A stretch of 64,000 nucleotides of DNA, taken from positions 1-64,000 of the forward strand of contig NZ_JAUMKB010000009.1 in the NCBI RefSeq assembly GCF_030519375.1, written 5' to 3'. Source of the DNA: Mucilaginibacter tolerans (GTDB lineage: Bacteria; Bacteroidota; Bacteroidia; Sphingobacteriales; Sphingobacteriaceae). Shown piece by piece: positions 9,621-18,111 of the stretch; position 1 is the stretch's first letter; each line of letters starts with the position of its first letter. Below the pieces are notes generated by a model, which worked only from the letters and a program-made list of their open reading frames with translations, had not been told where the DNA came from and ran no database searches. Position numbers and translations under genes: made by a program.

Positions 9621-10820
9621 TTGACGACGTACACTACCCTCATCATTTTAAGCGCGCTGGTAATTTTTTCGTACCTGTTTGACCTTCTTGCCGGAAAAAC
9701 CAAAATACCTTCTGTTCTGCTCCTTCTGTTTTTGGGGATCATCATCAAACAGACGGTGGATTATTTCAATTTTAAAACTTTCGACTTTACGAAGATATTA
9801 CCTGCTCTTGGTACGCTCGGATTAATTCTCATAGTATTTGAAGGCTCACTCGAGCTTAAATACAGCAAGGAAAAAAATGCCATTATCAAGAAGACCTTCT
9901 TTTCGGCATTGATCATCCTGCTGCTTACCTGTGCATCCATCACTTTTGTGATCAATTACTTGACCGGGCAGAACATTTATCTATGTTTCGTAAACTCTAT
10001 TCCCTTTTGTGTGGTCAGTTCGGCTATCGCCATCCCATCATCAGCAGGTATTAGTAAATCCAAGCGGGAGTTTATTATTTATGAATCCTCTTTTTCAGAT
10101 ATACTTGCTATTATCCTTTTCAATTTTGCTATCAGCAATACACAATTTGACGTATCAGCCTTTACCGGACTTGGTATTGAACTGATTATCATTCTTTTGT
10201 TCGCCGCGGTTTCATGTGTTTGCCTGCTATACCTGATAGGACGCATTAAACACCATATCAAGTTTTTCCTGATTATCTCCCTGATTACATTGGTATATGC
10301 CATAGGCCAATCTTATCACTTATCAGCGTTGATCGTTGTATTATCATTAGGTTTATTTCTGAATAATGCCGGGCAGATTCGCTTGCCCTGGTTCCGCAGA
10401 TTCTTTTTATACCCTACTTATGCGTTCGAGTTGAAACAGCTTTTACAATTATCAGGTGAAAGTGCGTTTGTAATGCGGACCTTCTTTTTTGTATTGTTTG
10501 GGTATTCAATGGATATCTACCAATTGGGGAATGTCTCCATTCTCATCAGTGGCGGAGCGATTTTATTGGCTATCTACCTTATTCGCTTTTTATACATCAA
10601 ACTAGTGTCGAAAATTGAAATGATGCCCGAACTGGTATTGGTACCACGTGGCCTGATAAGTGTATTATTGTACTACAATCTGCCAAAGGAACTAAAAATA
10701 AAAGGCGTAGAAACCGGATTATTATTTGTGGTGATTCTGGGTACCAGCATTATAATGAGTCTTGGTTTGCTTGCCAGCAAAAGAGAAAAGCATACAGAAG
10801 CGCATCCGGATATTACTTAA
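9621..10820 (+). CDS. Cation:proton antiporter (CPA/NhaP-like)
   Basis: Integral membrane protein of 399 aa with about 11-12 hydrophobic segments and the layout of the sodium/hydrogen exchanger family (Na_H_Exchanger). It has an early KIPSVLLLLFLGIIIK segment and an EGSLEL motif at the end of TM3, typical of CPA1/CPA2 relatives. No cytoplasmic TrkA-C or CBS domain follows, so this is the bare transporter. It starts at TTG: an in-frame stop lies 19 nt upstream and no ATG lies near the first membrane segment. It ends convergently with an 8-nt overlap into the next gene. Ion specificity (Na+, K+ or Li+) cannot be read from the sequence. Confidence 0.8.
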   Translation: MTTYTTLIILSALVIFSYLFDLLAGKTKIPSVLLLLFLGIIIKQTVDYFNFKTFDFTKILPALGTLGLILIVFEGSLELKYSKEKNAIIKKTFFSALIILLLTCASITFVINYLTGQNIYLCFVNSIPFCVVSSAIAIPSSAGISKSKREFIIYESSFSDILAIILFNFAISNTQFDVSAFTGLGIELIIILLFAAVSCVCLLYLIGRIKHHIKFFLIISLITLVYAIGQSYHLSALIVVLSLGLFLNNAGQIRLPWFRRFFLYPTYAFELKQLLQLSGESAFVMRTFFFVLFGYSMDIYQLGNVSILISGGAILLAIYLIRFLYIKLVSKIEMMPELVLVPRGLISVLLYYNLPKELKIKGVETGLLFVVILGTSIIMSLGLLASKREKHTEAHPDIT

Positions 10821-11181
10821 TCGAATTATCTTCCCTCCTCACCAATAATACCTCATCGCTCTCTAATGGTAAATAACCGTATTCATAGCAAAAGTGATAG
10901 GTCTTACCATTCTGGGTTTGATAGGTACGGGTATGATAGTCAAAATTGTACCCCTTGGCTGCCATCTTCTTCTGGGTGGTTTTTGTTTTACCTGATGGAT
11001 TTAACTCTTCCAGAATTCTGCGGTTACGGCGCAGGATATTATTGATGTTGCGCACCAGGTTTGAGCTGTTACTGTTCAGTTGATTATTGTAATTATTGCG
11101 GCATTGATCATTGCAGAACTTTTTGTCAGCGCGGCCATGCAACACCTCGCCGCAATCAAGGCAAAATCTTTCTTCGGTCAT
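10813..11181 (-). CDS. Zinc-ribbon hypothetical protein
   Basis: Small basic protein that I do not recognise by name. The start is chosen at the ATG giving MTEERFCLDCG. Its N-terminus is a four-Cys zinc ribbon: CLDCGEVLHG, then KKFCNDQCR. An Asn-rich stretch, a basic segment (ILRRNRRILEEL) and a C-terminal aromatic part with YHTRTYQTQNGKTYHFCYEYGY follow. The ribbon suggests DNA, RNA or protein binding. Its 3' end overlaps the antiporter gene by 8 nt on the opposite strand. Confidence 0.7.
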   Translation of the reverse strand: MTEERFCLDCGEVLHGRADKKFCNDQCRNNYNNQLNSNSSNLVRNINNILRRNRRILEELNPSGKTKTTQKKMAAKGYNFDYHTRTYQTQNGKTYHFCYEYGYLPLESDEVLLVRREDNSIK

Positions 11182-11329
11182 AGCAGTAAAGATAAGCAAT
11201 CATTTATTCGTTTACAAACGCTTACAAACGGAAATTGTCGACTATAAGCGATTATTAACCGGATATGTTTTTCATTCCTCCTCACCTTTGTATCGTTGAC
11301 TCAGATAAGAATTATTAAAAACTAAAACG

Positions 11330-11668
11330 ATGAATACGTTAAAAAACAGTGTACGCCTGGTAGGGAACCTGGGCATGGATCCCGAAGTAAAAAGCTTTGA
11401 TAACAACCGCAAGCTGGCAAAGATTGCCATCGCTACCAATGAGATTTACAAAAACGACAAAGGCGAAAAAGTAACTGACACCCAATGGCACAATCTTCTA
11501 TTATGGGGTGCTCAAGCTAAACTAGCGGAAGAAATTTTAAAGAAAGGTGATGAAATAGCCATTGAAGGCAAGCTGGCTAGTAGAAGCTATGTAGACAAAG
11601 ACGGCAACAAACGCTATGTAACCGAAGTAGTGGTAAACGAATTCCTGAAGATCGGATTAAAGAAATAA
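11330..11668 (+). CDS. ssb: Single-stranded DNA-binding protein
   Basis: OB-fold single-stranded DNA-binding protein of 112 aa. It begins NSVRLVGNLGMDPEVK, and continues with KLAKIAIATNE and TQWHNLLLWGAQAKLAEEILKKGDEIAIEGKL, the standard SSB core. The acidic C-terminal tail (DDDIPF type) used by canonical SSB to recruit partners is missing; the protein ends at FLKIGLKK. Short tail-less SSBs of this kind are common as secondary copies in Bacteroidota, so this is probably an accessory SSB rather than the essential one. ATG start; monocistronic. Confidence 0.88.
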   Translation: MNTLKNSVRLVGNLGMDPEVKSFDNNRKLAKIAIATNEIYKNDKGEKVTDTQWHNLLLWGAQAKLAEEILKKGDEIAIEGKLASRSYVDKDGNKRYVTEVVVNEFLKIGLKK

Positions 11669-11782
11669 ATACCAAACCTGTCACAATTTACCTAAACCTG
11701 ACAACCTAACCTATCACAACGATACAGGGCGGCGCAAGGCTGCTCTGTATTAAAATTATTAAATCCTAACCTTATATTTGTT

Positions 11783-12112
11783 ATGTACTCAGAGGCAAAA
11801 GAAACAGCCAGGCTGTATAAACTACTATCCGAAAAATTAGGCAGCGATACAGCCGAGGCCATGTTCAAATACATTGATAATAGAACAGAACGATCAGTGG
11901 AAGCAACTATTAAAACATTGGCTACAAAGGATGATATCGCAAGTATCAGAGCCGAGATCGTAGACACAAAGGAAGAGATTGCTAATCTTCGCTACGATAT
12001 CCGCAAAGAGATCGGTGAACATAAAGCTGATTCCATCAAATGGATGTTTATCTTCTGGGTCGGACAGATCAGCGCCACGCTAGCTTTTATCTTACTCTTT
12101 GTAAAGAAGTAA
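11783..12112 (+). CDS. Small coiled-coil membrane protein (DUF1640-like)
   Basis: A 109-aa protein with a long charged alpha-helical segment (about 5-85: repeated ATKDDIASIRAEIVDTKEEIANLR heptads) and a single C-terminal membrane helix (about 86-107, MFIFWVGQISATLAFILLF). This layout matches small DUF1640-type coiled-coil anchors, often encoded near mobile or nucleic-acid genes. A TATATTTG -7-like box (11773-11780) lies only 2 nt from the ATG, so the message may be leaderless. The function is unknown. Confidence 0.65.
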   Translation: MYSEAKETARLYKLLSEKLGSDTAEAMFKYIDNRTERSVEATIKTLATKDDIASIRAEIVDTKEEIANLRYDIRKEIGEHKADSIKWMFIFWVGQISATLAFILLFVKK

Positions 12113-12817
12113 TCAAGGCGTAGTTACCGCTACCGGCAAAACCTTCCCATTAAAAAAGCGGTGACCGGTAAGTGCAAAGTCAGCAATGTATTTCCCCATT
12201 TCAAAGGCCATTACAGGTGATTCGTATCCTGGGAAGGCTTTCTCCAGCATTTCGGTTTGTGCCGAACCCAAAGCCAGACAATTTACTTTGATCTGTTGTT
12301 CTGTAAGCTCCTGGGCAAGACACTCGGTTAGCGTGTGTAAAGCTGCTTTACTGGCTGAATAGGCTGATAATCCCGGAAACTTAGCACTCCCCTGGAAACC
12401 ACCCATACTGCCGATGTTCAGGATATGAGCCCCTGCGGGCATATAAGGCAACAAGCTCTGAGTGATACGAACATGCCCGATAAAATTACTTTGCAGCATT
12501 TCTACAAAATCCGCTTCCAGCAATTCTGCAAAGGGTTTATTGATCAGGACACCGGCATTATTGATCAGTATATCCACTTGCCCATCCAGATGACTATTGA
12601 TAAATTGCTGCAAATGGTGGTAATCATCATGCACAATGTCAAAAGCTACAGGATACAACACACAATCGGGATTTAAGCCCTTAGCTATTTCCAGCAAACG
12701 CCCTAACTTATCACCAGATCGCGCTAAAGCAACTACTTTATGTTTGTTGGTCAATATAAATTCAAGCACCGCTTCAAAGCCAACGCCGCTGCTGGCGCCT
12801 GTAACAATAATATTCAT
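12113..12817 (-). CDS. SDR family NAD(P)-dependent oxidoreductase
   Basis: Classical short-chain dehydrogenase of 234 aa. It has a Rossmann TGASSGVG cofactor motif (residues 6-13), an ILINNAG segment, catalytic Ser in LNIGSMGG, and the YSASK catalytic Tyr/Lys pair. The C-terminus is slightly short compared with 245-255 aa relatives. It abuts the convergent upstream gene with no gap (stop to stop). It lies 21 nt downstream of the aromatic amino acid hydroxylase stop and may be transcribed with it; a link such as pterin recycling is possible but only guilt by association. The substrate is unknown. Confidence 0.85.
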   Translation of the reverse strand: MNIIVTGASSGVGFEAVLEFILTNKHKVVALARSGDKLGRLLEIAKGLNPDCVLYPVAFDIVHDDYHHLQQFINSHLDGQVDILINNAGVLINKPFAELLEADFVEMLQSNFIGHVRITQSLLPYMPAGAHILNIGSMGGFQGSAKFPGLSAYSASKAALHTLTECLAQELTEQQIKVNCLALGSAQTEMLEKAFPGYESPVMAFEMGKYIADFALTGHRFFNGKVLPVAVTTP

Positions 12818-12838
12818 AAGGCGAAGATATTAATTTTA

Positions 12839-14617
12839 TCAAACCACCAGTTTTTGCTCCACGGGATGCTTGATCAGGTAAAGACCATCATTGATTAACT
12901 TTTTAAGATTCGGCTCCTTTCTTGCTTTGCCTTCCAAAAAGGTTCTTATCTCTGCTGCTACTTCCGGTTCAACTTCTTCGTGTTCCAGGATTTCTAATAT
13001 TTCCAGTGGACAAAGCCAATCATCGTAGTGGTTTTTTTGCAGCCGCATCCACACATTTCCTAAATAACCAAAATCACCTCCCTTATGCCTGCGGTTACGT
13101 ACCTGTTGATAAAGCTGATGCAATTCTTTTGTCCTTGCATCATATTCGACGTGATGAGTGTTGGTATTGGATTTGTACACGATCTCCTCAAATGCATCCT
13201 TATCCGCGGCGCCACAAAATACAGAAGTTACCTTCGCTCCGATTGCCATATCATACACTCCCCATGATGGATCAAACAATATATTATCATTTTCATCCCT
13301 CACCGTGCAATCTGAAAAAGTGATAATCAGATTTTTACCGTCTACGGTTAGAATTTTCTTTACCATTCCACTTACGGTAATACCACTGGCAAAGTTCAGC
13401 CGTGTGTGTTTATCCACTTCTACTCCCAGCAGTTTCAATGCATCCTGAGCCATATCCTCCAAAGGCGTGTCAATCCCTTGTAAACGGCCAACTGGTGAAC
13501 TGAACCCGTCTTTATGGTAATCTTTTCCGTGGCCCTTCAGCTGCTTATTGTTATGAGATAATATAGTCGGGCCTGATGTTTTAATAAAAGATGGTTGTTC
13601 ATCATCCAGCTTCTTAAACTCTGTAACCGTTCCCGAGGCCTGCAACCCCGAGCTATACACAACCGTACAGGTATTTTTGCTTTCCACCGCTTTTTGCAAT
13701 CCATAATTCCCCCCAACGCGGAACGACATGGTATTCGCAAATTCCTCCAGTACATCGATCAGATTTTGAAAGGTTGGCGTCACAAATAATTGCGGTTGTG
13801 GCTTAGTAATGTCATAAGGATAATTAACCGCATCAATAGTATAAGGCAGCTTCTTCACATCCTTTTTCATGCAGCTAACACTCTCACCTATGGACGAAAG
13901 TAAGCCCGCACCGTATATTTTCGGATCTTTTAAGGTGCCGATCAAGCCATACTCTACTGTCCACCAGTGCAGGCGGCTTAATAGCGCCATTTCCGAAGGC
14001 TTCCCCATATTTTCCTGCCGGTAAGCAACCAGTTCCTCAGCTTCTTTTATGTCTTCCGGATCAGCATCAGGCATTTCTTTTAAAATGGATAGCTGTCTTA
14101 TCGCCTCATACAATTCAAAGTCCTGTGCCGAAAACATGGCCTTTGCTCCTATCGAGCCAAAATAACTCAGGTATTCATGGTAGTCCTTATCGGCTATAAT
14201 TGGTGCATGCCCTGCCGACTCATGTATAATATCCGGTGCAGGTGTATATTCAATATGCTTTAATTGACGGATATCTGCCGCGATAACCAACACCCGGTAA
14301 GCCTGGTATTCCATAAATGCAGCAGGTGGTATAAAGCCATCAACGGTAACTGCTCCCCAGCCGATCTTACCCAGCGCATCGTTCATTTCTTGCAGATTGG
14401 GAATCTTCTCAATGGTCAACCCTGCCTTTAGCAGACCAGGGATGTAAGGATAATAAGCGACATCTTTTAAATAGCTATAATTCTGGCGCATGACATAACG
14501 CCATACCGCATGGTCGATTGGAGTATAATGGTTGTAGTGCTGCGGTACTATAAATTGCTTTAAATGACGTGGCAGCGCAGCAACCTGCGGATTCTTAAAA
14601 TCATTAAAATCGCTCAT
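12839..14617 (-). CDS. Aromatic amino acid hydroxylase (phenylalanine 4-hydroxylase-like), long form
   Basis: Tetrahydropterin- and iron-dependent hydroxylase, probably converting phenylalanine to tyrosine. The iron site is visible: His132 and His137 in HESAGHAP and Glu222 in HWWTVEYGL. The spacing of 85 residues from the second His to Glu is about twice that of PhhA, so there is an insertion of roughly 45 residues between them. At 592 aa it is about twice the length of classical bacterial PhhA. The C-terminal half (about 330-590) is an added region without a motif I recognise. No N-terminal ACT domain is seen. Downstream HPPD, HGO and FAH genes in this window complete tyrosine breakdown. Whether the substrate is Phe, Tyr or Trp is inferred from that context. 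Confidence 0.85.
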   Translation of the reverse strand: MSDFNDFKNPQVAALPRHLKQFIVPQHYNHYTPIDHAVWRYVMRQNYSYLKDVAYYPYIPGLLKAGLTIEKIPNLQEMNDALGKIGWGAVTVDGFIPPAAFMEYQAYRVLVIAADIRQLKHIEYTPAPDIIHESAGHAPIIADKDYHEYLSYFGSIGAKAMFSAQDFELYEAIRQLSILKEMPDADPEDIKEAEELVAYRQENMGKPSEMALLSRLHWWTVEYGLIGTLKDPKIYGAGLLSSIGESVSCMKKDVKKLPYTIDAVNYPYDITKPQPQLFVTPTFQNLIDVLEEFANTMSFRVGGNYGLQKAVESKNTCTVVYSSGLQASGTVTEFKKLDDEQPSFIKTSGPTILSHNNKQLKGHGKDYHKDGFSSPVGRLQGIDTPLEDMAQDALKLLGVEVDKHTRLNFASGITVSGMVKKILTVDGKNLIITFSDCTVRDENDNILFDPSWGVYDMAIGAKVTSVFCGAADKDAFEEIVYKSNTNTHHVEYDARTKELHQLYQQVRNRRHKGGDFGYLGNVWMRLQKNHYDDWLCPLEILEILEHEEVEPEVAAEIRTFLEGKARKEPNLKKLINDGLYLIKHPVEQKLVV

Positions 14618-14660
14618 TACGTTCAGTAGGTTTATTAAGAGAACGTAAAGTTAGGAATTT

Positions 14661-14846
14661 CGTTGTTTATTATTGATTGATTGATTGAGTTGATTAGGTT
14701 GATTAAGTTGGATAAGCTATTCAACATAGTCTCCCTATCAACCTAACCCGCCTGTTCGTTCGTTTTTAGACTGGGACAGGTTGCGAACAAAGTGAATAAT
14801 TGGATAGCTAGTTAAGTAGTTGGATTGAGTTGAGTGAGTTAACCTA
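14661..14846. repeat. GTTG-N5 nonamer arrays, hairpin-forming
   Basis: The 234-nt gap between two same-strand genes is mostly repeat. A TTGA/GATT tract runs into three GTTGATTAG-like 9-mers (about 14677-14705), followed by the opposite-strand form (CAAC, about 14722-14745). A second GTTG array (about 14800-14840) ends in CAAC again. A separate TGTTCGTTC element sits in the middle. Confidence 0.7.
14753..14793 (+). repeat. TGTTCGTTC element, solitary copy
   Basis: Begins TGTTCGTTCGTTTTT and ends TTGCGAACAAA; the ends are complementary (TGTTCG/CGAACA). The same element occurs at 17860 (+) and, reversed, ending at 18103. Confidence 0.6.
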
Positions 14847-14851
14847 ATCAA

Positions 14852-15802
14852 CTATTCTTTCGTGTCAATTGACGGCAAACCTTCTTCCAGCCTGCTCGGA
14901 CGAATTACATAATAAAGCCCCGATAAGGCCACTATTAATGATATCAGGTAGAATGATACACTGAGGAATACCGCCAGACCGACATTCATGTTAAATATTG
15001 GCGACAGACGTGCAAAAATTGCTTCACGTGCACCTGCACCACCAAAGGTAATGGGCACTACCGCAGCTAATGCTGAAATCAGGAACGATAACAGGTAAGG
15101 TGCGAATTTACCATGAAAATCCTGCCCCATTAAGACGCAAAGTATAGCCAATATCTGGAACGACTGCACGATAACGGCCTTGGCATGTCCCTTAAAAAAG
15201 TGTTTGGTAAAATCTTTAAAGAATATTTTTACTACCGCATAGTAAATACCCGACCCCACAAGAAATATCGCCATCGGAATCGCAATATGTATCTGCTCCT
15301 GAATCTGTGGGATAAATATGGTAAGTGCTACCACGATCAGCCCAATAGCCCAAAGCCCGCTCAGACGGTCGAACGCTATGGCCCAGAACACCTTTTTTGC
15401 CTGTAAATTATATCTTTTATGTAGCAGGTAGATCTTATAACCGTCGCCGCCTATACCACCCGGTAAAAGCAGGTTATAAAATATTCCAAGTGCATAAAGT
15501 CTAAGGTTGAACCTTGGATCTAAACGTAAATCAATTGATTTAAAGAAGCTAAGCAAACGCCATGCTGAGGCGACCATAGAGCAGGCATACATCAGTATAG
15601 CTGCCAGCATCCACCAATAATTGGCATGTAAAAGCCTGTCTTTAATTTCGCTGATTGGCTGCTTGCTGAACACATACCATAACAACACCGAAGTAACTGC
15701 AAGTTTTAAGAGTAACTTGGTTACATTCCAAACTTTATGCCTCCAGGTTCGGGGATTGGGGTTGTCCTCTACTGCGTCTTCAAATGTTGTCATCGGCTGC
15801 AA
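14852..15802 (-). CDS. Lysylphosphatidylglycerol synthase TM-region / UPF0104 membrane protein
   Basis: Polytopic membrane protein of 316 aa with about 8 membrane helices, matching the PF03706 flippase-like family (AglD/MprF N-domain type). Signature stretches include LLPGGIGGDGYKIYLL and the second GGAGAREA loop followed by a hydrophobic helix, both typical. There is no soluble synthase domain. Members are implicated in lipid or glycolipid handling across the inner membrane; this one's cargo cannot be assigned. A second in-frame ATG, nine nt inside, could also be the start. Flanked by repeat-rich DNA downstream. Confidence 0.8.
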   Translation of the reverse strand: MQPMTTFEDAVEDNPNPRTWRHKVWNVTKLLLKLAVTSVLLWYVFSKQPISEIKDRLLHANYWWMLAAILMYACSMVASAWRLLSFFKSIDLRLDPRFNLRLYALGIFYNLLLPGGIGGDGYKIYLLHKRYNLQAKKVFWAIAFDRLSGLWAIGLIVVALTIFIPQIQEQIHIAIPMAIFLVGSGIYYAVVKIFFKDFTKHFFKGHAKAVIVQSFQILAILCVLMGQDFHGKFAPYLLSFLISALAAVVPITFGGAGAREAIFARLSPIFNMNVGLAVFLSVSFYLISLIVALSGLYYVIRPSRLEEGLPSIDTKE

Positions 15803-15916
15803 AAGTAGTTTTTTTTTAGATTACAGCGATGATCAAGTGATTACACGGATAAAAGTTGTAGATTTCCCATTCTGCACAAGCACCATAAATTGACATTTCA
15901 GTTAACATTAAAATTT

Positions 15917-15924
15917 TAAATTTG
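15917..15924 (+). promoter_or_regulatory. -7 promoter element of the agu operon
   Basis: TAAATTTG matches the Bacteroidota -7 consensus TAnnTTTG, 17 nt before the aguB start. No good TTTG -33 element is found at 19-nt spacing. Confidence 0.5.
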
Positions 15925-15941
15925 CGCAAAATTTAAAGGCT

Positions 15942-16811
15942 ATGGCTAAAGTAAAGGTTGGTTTGGTGCAGATGTCGTGCACGGCTGATAAACAGCATAA
16001 TTTGCAAAAAGCAATTGTAAAAGTGCGCGAAGCCGCGGCGAAGGGCGCACAGATAGTTTGCCTGCAGGAATTGTTTACCTCGCTATACTTCTGCGACGTA
16101 GAGAATTACGACAATTTCAAACTGGCTGAAGCTATCCCCGGCCCGTCGACCGACGAGCTGTCAAAAGTAGCCAAAGAGTTGAATGTGGTGATCATTGCCT
16201 CTCTATTCGAGAAGCGGGCACAAGGTGTTTACCATAATACCACTGCTGTATTAGATGCTGATGGTGTTTACCTGGGCAAATACCGCAAAATGCATATTCC
16301 GGATGACCCGGGCTTTTATGAAAAATTCTACTTCACACCCGGCGATCTGGGTTATAAAGTATTCAAGACTAAATACGCCAAAATCGGTGTACTGATTTGC
16401 TGGGATCAATGGTATCCTGAGGCTGCCCGTATTACTGCTCTGATGGGTGCCGAGATATTATTCTACCCTACTGCTATTGGTTGGTCTACCAGTCAGGACG
16501 ACACTACCAACACCGAGCAATACAACGCATGGCAAACCATCCAGCGTTCACACGCTGTAGCCAATGGTGTTCACGTAGTAAGTGTGAACCGTGTCGGTCA
16601 GGAAGAAGAACTGAAATTCTGGGGAGGATCATTCTTTGCCAATCCATTCGGCAGCGTGATACACCAGGCATCTCATACGGATGAGGAAGTAGTAGTACAG
16701 GAGCTTGACCTAACCAAAACCGATTATTATCGTACTCACTGGCCGTTCCTGCGTGACCGTCGTATTGACTCCTATCAGCCCATCACAAAACGCCTCATAG
16801 ATGAAGATTGA
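15942..16811 (+). CDS. aguB: N-carbamoylputrescine amidase
   Basis: Nitrilase-superfamily amidohydrolase converting N-carbamoylputrescine to putrescine, CO2 and ammonia, the last step from agmatine. The catalytic triad is visible: Glu43 (LQELF), Lys116 (KYRKMHIPDDPGFYEKFYF) and Cys153 (GVLICWDQWYPE). Length 289 aa and the ending THWPFLRDRRIDSY are typical of AguB. The next gene, agmatine deiminase, overlaps the 3' end by 11 nt, so the pair is translationally coupled and the functional assignment is strong. Cytoplasmic. Confidence 0.95.
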   Translation: MAKVKVGLVQMSCTADKQHNLQKAIVKVREAAAKGAQIVCLQELFTSLYFCDVENYDNFKLAEAIPGPSTDELSKVAKELNVVIIASLFEKRAQGVYHNTTAVLDADGVYLGKYRKMHIPDDPGFYEKFYFTPGDLGYKVFKTKYAKIGVLICWDQWYPEAARITALMGAEILFYPTAIGWSTSQDDTTNTEQYNAWQTIQRSHAVANGVHVVSVNRVGQEEELKFWGGSFFANPFGSVIHQASHTDEEVVVQELDLTKTDYYRTHWPFLRDRRIDSYQPITKRLIDED

Positions 16812-17853
16812 TTTTTCTAAATCACCTGCTTCGCAGGGATTTCATTTCCCTGCTGAATGGGCGCCGCATACTGCTACATGGCTTAGCTGGCCACATAAGG
16901 AAGAATCATGGCCCGGCAAAATTGGGACCATTTATCGCGCTTATAGCGAGTTTATTAAAGCAGTTTCGGAGGGTGAGTTAGTCCGTATCAATGTGGTGAA
17001 TGAGCAGATGGCTGCTTTCGCCAAAGAGCAATTATTGGCCGTTGGCATTGATCTGAAACAGATCGAGTTCTTTGACTTTCCTACCAATGATGCCTGGTGC
17101 CGTGATCATGGCCCTGCCTTTTTAATCAATACGGGTACAAAGCAAAAAGTAATAATTGATTGGAATTACAATGCCTGGGGCAATAAATATCCTCCATTCA
17201 ATTTAGATGATATTATACCAACCCGAATCTCAGAGCGTTTCGATTTACCTTTATATGAGCCCGGTATTATTATGGAAGGTGGCTCAGTTGACTTTAATGG
17301 AAAAGGCACAGTATTGACGACTACCGCTTGTCTGCTGAATCAGAACCGTAATCCGCATCTGAATCAACAGCAAATAGAATCATATCTGCAAAACTACTAT
17401 GGTGTGGAGCAGGTGCTATGGCTGGGAGATGGCATTATTGGCGATGATACCGACGGCCATATCGACGATATTACCCGCTTTACCAATGAGGATACTGTAG
17501 TGACTGTTGTTGAGGAAAATAAAAACGACGAAAACTACCACATCCTTCAGGCAAACCTTGAAACACTGAAAACAATGCGCCTGCTGAATGGCAAGCAATT
17601 GAATATAGTTGAGTTGCCTATGCCCGATCCGGTTTATTACGATGGTCAGCGCCTGCCTGCTTCTTATGCCAATTTCTATATCAGCAACGCTGCGGTAGTT
17701 GTACCTACTTATCGCAGTAACAATGACGACAGGGCACTGGATATCCTAACGCAATGTTTCCCTGACCGTAAAGTGATCGGCATTGATTCAACAGATATCA
17801 TCTGGGGACTGGGTAGCTTTCATTGCCTAAGCCAGCAGGAACCATCGGTATAA
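16801..17853 (+). CDS. aguA: Agmatine deiminase
   Basis: Peptidyl-arginine-deiminase-family enzyme hydrolysing agmatine to N-carbamoylputrescine and ammonia. Visible motifs: WLSWPHKEESWPG near the N-terminus, NDAWCRDHGPAFL (substrate Asp/Arg/His), EGGSVDFNGKGT, LGDGIIGDDTDGHIDD, and the nucleophile Cys342 in GLGSFHCLSQQEP at the C-terminus. Length 350 aa is standard. It overlaps aguB by 11 nt and feeds its product to it, giving arginine-derived putrescine. The arginine decarboxylase that would supply agmatine is not in this window. Confidence 0.95.
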   Translation: MKIDFSKSPASQGFHFPAEWAPHTATWLSWPHKEESWPGKIGTIYRAYSEFIKAVSEGELVRINVVNEQMAAFAKEQLLAVGIDLKQIEFFDFPTNDAWCRDHGPAFLINTGTKQKVIIDWNYNAWGNKYPPFNLDDIIPTRISERFDLPLYEPGIIMEGGSVDFNGKGTVLTTTACLLNQNRNPHLNQQQIESYLQNYYGVEQVLWLGDGIIGDDTDGHIDDITRFTNEDTVVTVVEENKNDENYHILQANLETLKTMRLLNGKQLNIVELPMPDPVYYDGQRLPASYANFYISNAAVVVPTYRSNNDDRALDILTQCFPDRKVIGIDSTDIIWGLGSFHCLSQQEPSV

Positions 17854-17859
17854 TTAGTC

Positions 17860-18103
17860 TGTTCGTTCGTTTTTTAAGTAGAACAAGTGCGAACCAATGA
17901 CCGGAGATAGTACCTCATGAAAACTTTGAACACCCGTTCGTTCATGATTATTATAACGGTATAACAAAAGCAGAGGCAGACCGAAGGATACAATCAATGT
18001 TGGATAAGATAGCAGGTAAAATCTAATAATTCAGGTAGCGTATAAAATATGTTATTTGTTCCATTTTGTTCGCAATACTATCTACTCAGAAAATGAACGA
18101 ACA
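17860..18103. mobile_element. MITE-like element with 23-bp terminal inverted repeats
   Basis: The 258-nt gap after aguA is bounded by inverted copies of one sequence: left end 17860-17882, right end 18081-18103 (reverse complement), matching at 20 of 23 positions and beginning TGTTCGTTC. Each end continues into a TGCGAAC motif. The 244-bp unit has no transposase. No target-site duplication is evident. A third, solitary end lies at 14753. It contains a 41-codon reading-frame remnant. Confidence 0.5.
17901..18026 (+). pseudogene. Orphan C-terminal reading-frame fragment
   Basis: An open stretch of 41 codons ends at TAA (18024-18026) and reads DYYNGITKAEADRRIQSML then DKIAGKI. This is protein-like (amphipathic helix, sensible composition) but has no start codon before it apart from a Met near its end, and a TGA precedes it. 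Probably the tail of a gene carried into or destroyed by the repeat element. The protein family is not recognised. Confidence 0.3.
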
Positions 18104-18111
18104 AAGCAAAA

